From positions 434,001 to 498,000 of the forward strand of contig NC_031479.1 of the NCBI RefSeq assembly GCF_000006565.2: 64,000 nt of DNA. The letters are read 5' to 3'. A model generated the notes under the pieces. It saw only the letters and a list, made by a program, of their open reading frames with translations, did no database searches and had not been told where the DNA came from. The DNA is from Toxoplasma gondii ME49. Its lineage: Eukaryota > Apicomplexa > Conoidasida > Eucoccidiorida > Sarcocystidae. Within the stretch, counting starts at the first letter, position 1, and every line of letters starts with the position of its first letter. Positions 9,411 to 20,215 of this stretch are shown here, piece by piece. The position numbers and the translations under genes are program-made.

Positions 9411-10951
9411 CGTCAGGCACCTCGAGAAAAGCCGAACACATATGAGAGATCTATCAGTAGAGCGGACGCTGAAAGCACCGCGATGTCTGGGTTCTCTGGT
9501 CACGCCGCAACAGTTACGCCTGAATTCCAACTGTTTGACTGTAACTGGTATTATAGGTATCCCCTTAAAAGAAAATGGTAGACGTTCGTTCTAGGCAAAA
9601 ACAGAGGGGCAAAAGACGAAAGCGACGTGAACAGAAACTAGCAAACGAGCACAAGACTAGATTGGAAAGGCCGCCTAAGCGGGCCGCACGACACGCGAAA
9701 GCATACTGGCACGAAAGGAGAGAAGAAAACGGGGCGGAGGTCAGAAATACAGAACGAGAAAGAGAAGAACGACAGTGTGGCAAATATGGAGCCAGATGAA
9801 CAGAATTCAGAGGGAAAAACGAAACACGGTGCCCGTGGCGTGTTCCAGGTTTTCAAAACGCTGTGAAGCGATAGCTATGTTCCACTGTTTCATGGAGTTT
9901 ACCTAGGGTCGCTTCAATTTCTCTCACTCGTTGCTCAACGACGTTTTCTCGGAAGGTTTTATGCTTCTGAAGTCTTATTTTTTTCTTGGAAATTGACCGA
10001 GCGTTAGCTTGCCTCACCACAGGAAAGTGCAGCGGCCCTCAAGTCGAACGGTCCCCACATGCACCTGTTTATTTCTTCATTACAGATGCCCTAAAGTTCC
10101 CCGTTGAGCGGGTTGTTTTCTCCACCAACGATTACCGGATAGAACTGTCTTTTTTGCAAAAACACGCAAGAGAAGCATTTGACGAGCGCTTACCGTCAAA
10201 CGTCCGTAGTGTCAGGCCCAGCATAAATCTGAATAACCCGCAAGACCGCTCCAAAACGAAAACCATTTTTTGCAACAATGTTTCTTTTGCTTTGAGGGTA
10301 TTCTTAAGCATGGGAAATATGAGATTCATGACAGAATGTGGTGGAAAACGCCGAACACGACGAGAACTCTAAGGACCGACAGCACTATCGTAAGACTGAC
10401 GTCTAGTCAAAATCTAAAGGTTGCAGAAAGGGATCCTGGTTTCCCCTTCCGCCAAAGCCCCTTCTTTCAGCACGTGAAGAACCCTTCGTTCTCCAGTCGG
10501 TGCGAAGTCGACACAAGGTAGCTTATGGTGAGCCACTGGTTGAACAAATCTTTTAATTGATTATGCTGACTTTGGTCCCGATAAACTACAGTTCTGCTCC
10601 CGTATAGCCTCACAGGACTTTCGACGAAAAAACGGGGTAGAAAGTAAGAATCAGAATTCTTCCTGACAGGTAGAAATTTGAGTAGTTGTGGAGCGACAAC
10701 GCACGAATCTCTCTGCAGATGACTTATTTCTACATCCTGCTTAAAATTCCATCACGCAGCTCTGCACCGTGCATGTACACAGGAACACAGGTGAAACAGA
10801 ACCACGCTCGTGGTCTTGGATTGGTCTGAGCTTGACGTTTGGGTGCTTTCTGCTGAAATCGTCACTTGCGGTGCGTCTTGGTGCGCCGTCGTTAAAACTG
10901 CGTTTTTTTTTCTTCTCTCTTCTGTGGAGCTGGGGTTTCGGTGTCACGCTG
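9411..10951. other. Upstream region of the 7.5-9.4 kb gene; no gene recognised
   Basis: The leader and promoter of the minus-strand gene must lie at its left edge. A 15-bp direct duplication (TTTCCTGGCGCTGCG type, about 9303-9332) lies just inside the coding region and creates RKRSARKRSA. From 9600 to 10950 short frames exist on both strands, but none shows a motif, splice-phase agreement or codon bias that I would trust. Confidence 0.5.
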
Positions 10952-11796
10952 TCAGCCACGCTTCTGTCGGACGCGCATTTCCTGAGTCCCACAATCCTGG
11001 AAAACGCACAATCCACAGGTGCCACTCGCAGGGAGGCGACAATGCATGAAGGCGCGATCGGCAGTGCTCAACACAAAAAACACAAGAAAGCAGAGGCTCC
11101 CTGAACTCAACCTAGAATTTTAAGTTTCCTCGCACTTCATATTGAGTTCCTGTCTGTATAGGCATGCCGGTGGACGAGAGGATATTCAAGTGCGTGCTTA
11201 AATATTCCTCATTGTGTACAAATTGGTGTAAATGTTGCATGATCGAGGCTTTCGTGAAGCCTGCTACTTGTCTGAGAGATTTATCGATCTAGCGAATCGA
11301 GAAAACGTGAAGAACGCTATCGATCACCGGCGACGTTATCAGAGGTAGCTCTATACATCTGTACATCTACCTATGTATATCGACACATATACATATATCT
11401 TTGTACACGGAAAAGCGTAGATGCAAGTTATTCGTGTTAGCAAAGCAGGTGTTAGGCATATATGCATGTATCCAGACTTCTACTGTAGCGCACAACGAAC
11501 TGTCTTCCTATGTCAAAGAATCTGTGTTGAAATGGCTTTTCCCACAGTGACACGGGCCTTACCTGCAAGGATCGTCTTTCCTCTCCTTTGACGCGGTCTG
11601 GGAGAAGTCCTTCCTTTTGTGGGGCGTTGCCCGTTTCGCGGTACCACATTTGAGGATCAAATTGTGTAGACAGCCACGCGGAAGATGGACTTGAAGAGGT
11701 GAAAAGGATGATGAAGCAGAGGGCGAAGACGGCGGAGCGTGTGGCGTGTAACCACAAACGGTCGACGTTTCTGTTCGAACACACTCTCTCCATCAT
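10952..11796 (-). CDS. Putative small secreted protein, two exons
   Basis: Exon 1 (11796-11563) starts at tandem ATGs. It encodes a classic signal-peptide profile: a basic N-terminus, the core SAVFALCFIILFTSSS, then SSAW. A short mature part with QMWYRETG follows. It ends at a strong donor, CAG|GTAAGG, in phase 0. The best downstream acceptor I can pair is TTTTCCAG at 10996. In phase 0 this adds 14 residues (DCGTQEMRVRQKRG) and a stop, giving 92 residues in all. Other, longer pairings are possible, so the C-terminus is uncertain. I recognise no family. It could also be the first exon of a larger gene running left. Confidence 0.35.
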
Positions 11797-13293
11797 TGCC
11801 GGTGTTTTTCTCTGGCTCAGCATTGTCTGACACATCTGAACAGGCAGGCAAGGGAATAACAGTGCCTCTGGAACCATGTAATCAAAGATGTGCACTCGTA
11901 CAACAGTGTACACGACTTATCTACACAGATATATGGTCGTGCAGTTTTCTCATGTCTTGCGTGATCTGACAGAACCGTTCCAATTGATGGATCCAATGCA
12001 AAAATTGATGCTTCCTTCACTGTGGTTTCTCGGAGTTTCGCAAGGGAAGAAAAAACATCTCTTGTCAACTGGAGCTGCCTCTTGCGCCGGGGGAGAGTCG
12101 TTTGCTGCAGCAAGCAGAGTTGCTCCCTCTTATTTTGTCTTTCACGAGGATCCAGACACAAACAGAAGTCATATTTTCCCCAGGTTCTGCCCCTAGCAAA
12201 ATTGGATACGTTCCTTACGTATGTCTGTTTTCGTTCATCCACGGTACAGAAAATGGAGCTCTATTTTCGCACAGTGAACATGTGCTGTGCTCTCAAAGAA
12301 AATGTGTCTCGTCTTCCCGATGCGTTTGTCAGGACTGACAGGCGAAATAGTCACTCTTGGGACCAGTACAACAATAGCGTCAAAGGAGAGGGATGTATGA
12401 GGCTGGAGGTGCGCACCACTTCGGAAAATTGGCAGTCGACCATAGAATCCCGTACCCAACTCGAGTGCCTAGTTTTGAGACATAAAACATTAACGATTCA
12501 GGTGTGATCTTCTGGCTGGTCATGGTGTCTGCATGGACGACAGGGGAGCATCTGTGTATCAATAAAAAACTGCGAGCTAAACAGTGTTTTCTCCAAACTG
12601 CAATTAACCGTCATCTGAGGCTCCCTGTCGCACTTCTCGGTGGGTATGAGCCACACAAAATCTAGATGTAGGCGTTTCCTCAACTTTCGCGTAAGGTGCC
12701 ATACACAGATAACTGCATCTAATGACGCTGTGCACGTCCGTAGGCATGGAAAAGGGCTACGCATGCGCAGCCGTCCTTTTGCACGGCAGGTCGACTCAGC
12801 AAATGACAACAACACGCGAGACGTGAGCATTATTTCGCCAACGATATTCTCAGACCAGAGGGAAAGATTCATGGGTTGTTGAAGTGCCACGAAAAGAGGT
12901 GCATCGAAGTCCCTTGTCCCCGCTTCAATATATAAATTGGGGGGAACACAGAGGAAAGAGCTCATCCTGAAAAGCAACAGTTCAAGTCATATTGTGTATA
13001 TACCAATGGATGTGCATCAAAACAAGGATAGAGCGGCAACACTTTTTAATGAAGAAACTCACCATCGCCAGACAAGGAGAGACAAGTCAAAATCGTGTTT
13101 TTTTCCGTTTCTTTCCCATGACTTGGCCACGAACGAAGGCTTCCACCATTGCAGAGTACGCATTTGTATAGACACTCATGCATTATGCCACTCTCACCAG
13201 CGTTTGACCAGGAAAGACTTCCCGCACTCGACAAAGACAGTTCAGCGCGTACCAAGAGAAATAATTCAGCGTCACATGGGCATTCTTCCTCAC
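11797..13293. other. Unresolved stretch downstream of the repeat protein exons
   Basis: The secreted repeat gene leaves exon 3 at a good donor (13294, ACG|GTGAGG), so at least one more minus-strand exon should lie here. One candidate ends at a strong donor GATG|GTGAGT near 13062, but its acceptor is weak and its 20-odd residues match nothing. I could not complete the gene. Confidence 0.4.
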
Positions 13294-15557
13294 CGTGTTA
13301 TTCGCGTGGTGACATGCTGAATACATTCAATCTGAACGAGGTTCAAAACTGCCCTGTTGTGGGCTTTCTCAAAGACGGTCCACAACCCTCCAGGAGGTAC
13401 TCGACCGTGTAAGTTCAGTGCGTACGCGAAAAAATGAGGCAGGTCTCTCCGTGAGCCATTTTCTCTGGGTCCTCTGTATCTCTCATTGGATTCAGGGCTT
13501 TTACCGATAACCCACAGACCAACCGGGTGATAATGTAAGAGGAATTTGACGGAACGATGGTGGAATAAAGGAGCTGTCTGTTCCCCTTCTGACGTTTTCT
13601 TTGTATACTGAGCGTGTGTGCCTGCTGCGCCGATGCCACTCTTCGTCCACAAGCCGTTGAAAACTTCAGCAGAATCAGCAAAACCAGAGACGCGCAATTC
13701 ATCACACTTCTGTTGTGAACCTGAGGGAGAAACGAAATGCCACAGAAAAGGGCCATCCATTTGTGGAGGCACACTTCAGTCTGGGACGATCATACACGCC
13801 CCTGGTGTAAACGCTGCCGAACTGTCCACGCGCGTATATATCTCTTCGAGAAACGCTTCCTAGTTCATTGCAAGGATAGCTATTTAGATACAAATGCATC
13901 TGTGGAGTCAAGTGCGTACGTATACATGTACGCAACTGTATCTGTCAGTAGCTGTTAACCTGCCTGTCTTCTGACAACTGTGGCGTAGGTACGGGTCTGC
14001 CTAAATAAGCATACGCCGCTCCATTGTCACGAATTATTCCTGTCTCTCGCTATATATATATATATATATCTGGTGGCAAAAATGCAGAGTTGTGCCCACA
14101 AAAAAACATTTTCACTTCATCAGGGACGCAATGCATGGCTCAATCTTTTTGGATGCGCCTTGTGCTGTTGGAGCATACGCCTATTACACAATCGGAAAAC
14201 TGGTGAGAATCTGTCTGTATACGATATTCTGCTGGTGTAGACGACGAGGTCGAATTCGTCCGTCTGGATTGTGTGTGCACCGAGTTGGACAAGTAAACTT
14301 TCGACAACAGTTTCACGATGTACCTTCTTCCTCGAGACAAGATAGGCGCCAAGGTCCAGCGACATATCGCAGCCCCTCTAACCAGTTGCCTTCTTCGCCG
14401 TTCGCCTCTCCAGAATGCGGTTCATCTGAATTAGTAAGTTCGCTTCCGGGTTTTGTTTTCTCTTTCACCCCGCTCTGAAGAGTCACATTCTCGTTTGAGA
14501 AGCCTAGCAGGGTGATACCGTCTGCAGTGCATCGCCACTGGTCGTCTGACTTATACAGATACATAACGCGGCTGTCTATGGATAGCTTGAAAAGGTAATA
14601 CGTGTGTTCATCATCATATTCGTAGTTCTGGTCATCTGGATGATTGCCGGCATTAGAAGAACCGCGGCTCTCCGCTCCTCCGATCCTTTCTCCCAAAGAG
14701 GAAAGGGGGCGTGACCACACACCGTTGCAGCGAGCCCCCAAACCGACGCCTCCTTCGAGAAGAAGGCGAGGACATACACTTCGTTTGGGGAGATCCAGGG
14801 ACAGAAGCGTACGCCCATCACTACGAAGCCGAAGGTCGCCTTCTTCTGGGGAGATCAAACCTTCTAGAAGCCCGCCACTACGGTTCTGACTTGTTTCGTG
14901 TGCTTCATGTGTAAAAGACGACGGTAGAAAGGGCGAAGCAGATATGGCGAGAAGGGGCGCAGGGAAGCCATAGTGGCTATTTCGAGTACTTGTGTAGCTT
15001 TCACGAGAGCCGTTACCATTCCTGTTTCGAAACTCCACGCTGCTTTGGCTCTCTCGGTCATCTGTCGGCACACAGCGGACGCGCACACTTTCTTCTTCTT
15101 CCCAGAGTCCTTTCCCCGCGTTCCAAATTCTCCAGCCATTGGGAGAAGGAAATTTGCTGGGGGAGAAAGACAGCGCGAGCGCCATGGTGTCATCATCCGG
15201 AACGCCGACAACCCAGTAGCCGAGCGGTGTCCAGTGAATCAAGAGCATGTTTTCATTTATAAACCGAGGCCGGCCGTCTGAAGACGGTGGAAAGAGCTCG
15301 TGCCAGTAACCATCTAACTCTGGACGCGACCAGCCAGAGAAGAAGAAAGCGGGACATTGATCCCCCTCTCTCTGAATCTGCTGGAGGGGCTTGAGCGGAT
15401 CTACGCAGCGAAGAGAGGCCGGCAAAGCAGACGCTTGCGGACCGGGTACATTAGACCAGGCGGCTTGAGATGTCAGTAGAGGGATGGAATTTGCTGCAAT
15501 AAAGAAAACACAGAAACGACAAATACAGAGATCAAACGAGCAACACCAAAGCATGCT

Positions 15558-15593
<36 letters not shown>

Positions 15594-17592
15594 AAACATA
15601 CATATGCACATTTATATATTTGTATATATAAGTGTATGTCTGCATATGCACACACCTACAGGTATACAGAAATATGCATCTAGATGCGTATATACTGTTT
15701 CCTGCGTACAGAGAAATGTTTCTCGTGTGTAGGGTTCCACATGGACACAAATGTTCGAGCATGCTAATGCCCACAGGCGTTCACACCCCTCCATCGGGTA
15801 ATCCATTCGTATGCCTGACCCTAGGATTTCTAACAGAAATACACACCTGACGCGACGTTTGACTCTACCTGTAGACGCACGTGCTTCAAGATAGTGTTTT
15901 CGGTAAGCATATGGGGAGTAGGGCGCAAGAAGCGGGCAATTTGTACACGGAAGAACGTCGCGAAGGTAGAACTAACACTCATCAAGCTTGCCCTTACGCT
16001 CGGTCGTTACCTTGAATAAGCCGTTCGGGCGTCATGTCTGGCAGGTATCCGTACTCTTCATCTTTTTCAAACGACCCACATAACCAGTATCCGTCGTCCC
16101 AGTAGAGTTGGATGAGCTCTCCGTGGATATCCTTCTGCCAGAACACCGCCCTTTGGCCGCTCATGCCGGTAACAATGTGGCTGATGAAGAGTCCGTTGCA
16201 CTTTTGTTGTCTCTCTGGGGCGCCGTCCAGGAGAAGGAACTGGCAGTTTTGCGTTGCGTTCTCCGGCAACTCGAACGCGCGTTCACAGCCAGCACCTCGG
16301 CGGATTTCCAGGACAGTTCCATCGTAGCAAATGCGGCCTAAGGCCCCCTTCTCTCTCCACCCCAGCGGGCACTTATACGTGCAAGCTTTTCCGTGGGCAA
16401 GTTTAGCGTCACTGGGACAATCGCCGAGTGCGTAATCGCCTGTAGGGAGGGCCGCGGGGAGTCGACAGCTTCTGAATTGGTCGCAGGCTCTGCACGTATC
16501 TCCTCCACAATCTAGCCCAGTTTCGTCCCCGTCTTGCGCGCCGTTGTCGCAAGAAACCGGCACCGCGGCGACGTACGGATCCGCGTGGAAGGTCGGGACG
16601 ACAATGGGTGGCGAGCCCGCTTGGAACATTTGCGGAGAGGACTCTTCCACGACTGATTTCTCGAAAACCAGCCACTCACCTTCCGCCTTGTCCGGTGTAT
16701 CTGCAGAACTCAAAACAAAGGCTCGAATTCTCTCATTCGCTCCAAGCGTCTCCCCAACAGCCCAGAACGCTGGATTAGCGGGGCCAGACGACTCAACGTG
16801 AAACAAGTACAGAGGGGACTGGTTCGCGTCCTCGCGCACCTCCTGAGACGCTGCAGAAGATGAGTTGGAGAAAAAGACCATTTGCTTCTTTCGGTAGACC
16901 GGCCGGCCTCCTGGTTTTTCGCCCCGACTTTTTCGTTCGTCATCGCGGATAAGCTCGTACTCTCCGTTTATCTCCGCATTCTCGCCGAACCGCCCGAGGA
17001 TCGAAATGTTTTCTGCCGCTTTCAGCACTTCGCGTTTTGTCGCAGAGGCCCGACTGACTCTCAAAAGATCGGTAGCGAGTGTCTTGGCAGCTAAATTCCT
17101 TGCCATTGAAGCGGACTTTCCGTCCGCTGTAAACAGCTTAGCAAGACGCTGTTTCGGAACGAGAGACCTCGGATCGAGGCTCGGAGCGAAAGGCAGACGA
17201 ACGGAGTAATCAGTTGGCACTCCGAAGGGGATTGAACTTTGAAGAGCGGATCCTGACAGAAGGGTGACACCGGAACTCTCATCTTGTTTCTGAGGGAGAG
17301 GTGAAAATGCTGCTGTGGCGGTTCGTGCAGGAACGGAGTGGATCGTGTCGGTTGCTCGCTCTTGTATTTGAGACGGGGAATGCGAAGACTGCGGTTCAAT
17401 CGGTGTTACACTCTCTGAATAAATGTTGCAAGCAGAAGAAAAAGCAGCAGAGGACGGAGTGGCGCACGCATGGCCTTCAGGCAGTCGAAGGGTCCCACTT
17501 TGAGACCCAGAAACTAGTAACAGAGGAACCGAACAAGAGGCTAAAAACAGACAGAACAGACGAACGTGGAAAGAGGAAACATGCGGTCGCAT
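13294..17592 (-). CDS. Secreted multi-domain protein with five diverged Trp-rich repeats (3' end not resolved)
   Basis: Three exons join in phase: 17592-16011, 15493-14324 and 13720-13294 (about 1,060 residues so far; the gene continues). The ATG at 17592 starts a good signal peptide with core LFCLFLASCSVPLLLV. An alternative in-frame ATG lies at 17688. A roughly 90-145-residue unit then recurs at about residues 195-313, 450-526, 574-668, 768-913 and 923-1040. It has the pattern Cys/Gly-N-G-W/Y, GRP.Y or similar, a hydrophobic strand, W..G.W.hG, and a closing GxW.V/I. The clearest copies contain GYWVVGVP, GLWVIGKSP and GYWLCGSF. Between copies 1 and 2 sit a Cys module (CDNGAQDGDETGLDCGG, then CRAC) and a sushi-like module (about 376-436). 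It is probably a surface, cyst-wall or secretory-organelle protein; the function is unknown. Confidence 0.7.
15559..15592. repeat. (TA)n microsatellite in intron 1 of the repeat protein
   Basis: An alternating TA run followed by TACATA/TATGTA repeats sits inside the 517-bp intron between 16010 and 15494. Apparent Tyr-Ile frames through it are artefacts. Confidence 0.9.
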
Positions 17593-20215
17593 TTGCTCGG
17601 TTTTGCTGTCTACAAGTACTTCTTCGGACTCCAGGGAAAACACCGACGCATAGAAACGGCACCTGGCTTGGTTTCTTCCGATTGACATTTTCTCCACTCT
17701 ACAGTAAGGACAGAGAACAAAGGTCAGAAACACACACGTTCTGATTGCAGCAAAAACAAAGGAGTTATAATTGGGCACTCCCCCGGAGAATACACTAGCG
17801 TTTCAACGCAAGAGTTTCATTTTATCGAAGAACATGAGTCAACCAAGGGTCAAAAAAAGCGAATCTGTGTTGAACAGTCACAGAACTGTTCAAGTTGCTG
17901 CCCGGTATGATGTAACAGACGATGTGATTTGTGCGACTGAAGTAAACTTCTCCCCTAGAGGATTAACAACACAGGGTACTGTTCCCTGTGAGTCAAAAAA
18001 GAGCCGTTTCTAAACGAAAAAATCAAAACAATGGCGACTAAACAATTGGCTGCCGCCTCTCCGTTCTCTCCTTTCTGGGGGCGAATGGGAAACATCAGAA
18101 TTCGACTAAGGGACAAATCTGTCTTCGCGCGCGTTGCTCCGAATCCAAAACGAACCGCGACCTCATATGAGACTCAGAAACAAGGATCTGGAGGATCGAA
18201 TTTCATCGGCTTTTTGTAGCTTCGGAAGTCACGCAAAACCTCTCTGGTTGAAGCCCATATTTTATTTACTGAATGCACTGTACGTAGCAGCAAACGCAAC
18301 ACCGTAAGAGGCGTATTTTCCCAGTTCCTCCTGAGGCAGCAACAGTTTACTCGGCCGCACAAAAGACAGTAGAAGAAAGAACAAGAAGAGGGAAAAGCCA
18401 ATGAGTGGGACCATCGGTAATTTGCATCTTCCGCAGCATCCCAGAGCAGCGCACACCACTGAATACCTTTCTCTTCACCTGCACATGTATATTATACCGT
18501 TATGGTTTCGCACAACGAATCCTTCAGTTGATGTGTTGCCATCTGCGTTAAGGTGTACACATGCAAATGTGTCTGTTCCGATGTCCATGAACTTATCTAG
18601 TCGTAACATACGCACATCAGCGGCTGCGGCCAAAGGCGTTGCACATCACACATATACTTGTACATTCTTTCCTGTGCCTCTATACGAATTCTCCTGATTG
18701 TTTGTTCCAGATGAACTATCAGTTTTTGCAGTTTTGCCTTAACTGTGTAAAGTAGGCAGCGTGACGAGAGGATCTGCGGCAGCGGTCCCGCAACACAGTC
18801 AGATACGAGACGGCATCGGCGAGTACATTGCGAAGCGACAATCGGCACACTCTCCTCATTTGACAACGCAAACCCAAGGAATGCTTTTGTTTTCCAAATC
18901 GTTCTGTGATTCGTCTGCACGAAACTGTGTATACGCTGACATATAGCCGAATGGAAGTACGCGCATATACGTATATGCGAATACATTTCCTTCATTCTTT
19001 CTGCATGCACATTTCAACTTCTGTGGTTTCAAGGCCGGGTGCCCCACCGCAAGAGCGGTGCATTCCTAGAGAAGCAATCCGTAAATCACTGATCTCTTGC
19101 AGACACGATGAGTGTCTACGTATGCTACCGCGTCGCTGCCGTTTGGACACGCTGATTTGCTGCGAGCATCCTGCATTTGGTGAGAAAGTGAACGGTGATT
19201 CTCCAGGCGAAATGCGAGGTGAAGGGCGAGTGAACAGCATAGAATAGACAAGGGCCTCTTTCTTTTGTCCAGCACCGAAAAACAACCAACATGGACGAAA
19301 CTACACACGCGATATGGGGCAAAGTCCCCGTGGTTCTTAAGCCGACAAAATGCATTTTCCCGAGAGTCAACAAAGACTCGAGCATAAACCGAGACGTATG
19401 TACAGTCAAAGCAAATACGTCCCCCAGGTAACTCCATCAACTACGTACATCTGCAACATTGACGATCTGACATTCAAAGACTGCGTGTAGAGATATACAT
19501 ATTGATGCGTTCGCCCTTGCACACGTGCACATCCTAAGCGCATGCACTGTGCAGACGACAGATATCTTTCACACACAATATAGGCACACATGCATTTTAC
19601 ATTTCTATATAGAATTGGAGATGCCTTGTACATATCCACTTTGTGCAGAGAATCAACGGGTAAGTGTCAATAGCTTGTTTGGAAGCGGACCGGAGCCTGT
19701 CAACGGACTCTGACGGCCGCGGTTGAAGAAAAAAGAGGAACAGAAATACTTGAGTGTACACACCGCACTTAGCCGTGACGCGCACCTCGAGAACCCATAA
19801 GGCTGCCGCCAAAACGGAGCCTCCACAACGAGGCTGGACAAGCGAGAAAACGAGGAACACCACTCGACACCCCTGTTTCGTCTGTGCACCTCTACATTTT
19901 GAGGACCGCGAAACACTACCGACCATTATCTTCATTGTGCTGTCTCGGCGCGAGAAGCACCAAGAAGCAAATCCCTCACACGACCCCCTCATGCCTTTCG
20001 CGAGGCATGGGAGACGGCGAGGCTCGACAGATCTTCCGCGCCACGTCTTCTCAACGCCCGCGCAAATAATCCACGCGTGTACATACACCTACATCTCTTT
20101 GTATCTCCAAACACCTGGAACACACACGCCTGTCCACACCTTCGTGTAGAGAGCGGTCTGTGCACAGAAACTTTGTGCGACTCCAGACACGATTTGTAAC
20201 GGGTTCCAGTCTGGC
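17593..20215. other. Spacer between SLBP and the repeat protein
   Basis: It holds the leader and promoter of the repeat gene (right-adjacent to 17592) and the 3' UTR of SLBP. Apart from a possible exon at 18262-18458, no reading frame shows support. A minus-strand frame around 19650-19950 has hydrophobic stretches but no start, donor or acceptor that I could make fit. Confidence 0.45.
18262..18458 (-). CDS. Possible last exon of a small membrane protein
   Basis: After an acceptor GGTATTCAG the frame reads a Cys/Gly-rich start, then the hydrophobic run PLIGFSLFLFFLLLSF, and ends KLLLPQEELGKYASYGVAFAATYSAFSK-stop. The transmembrane segment followed by a short polar tail looks protein-like. It could also start on its own at the ATG at 18414 (50 residues). 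No family was recognised and no upstream exon found. Confidence 0.25.

Noticed and set aside
15473..15655. Short frames of Tyr-Ile repeats
   Set aside because: These are translations of TACATA/TATATA microsatellites. The same artefact occurs at every TA block in the window.
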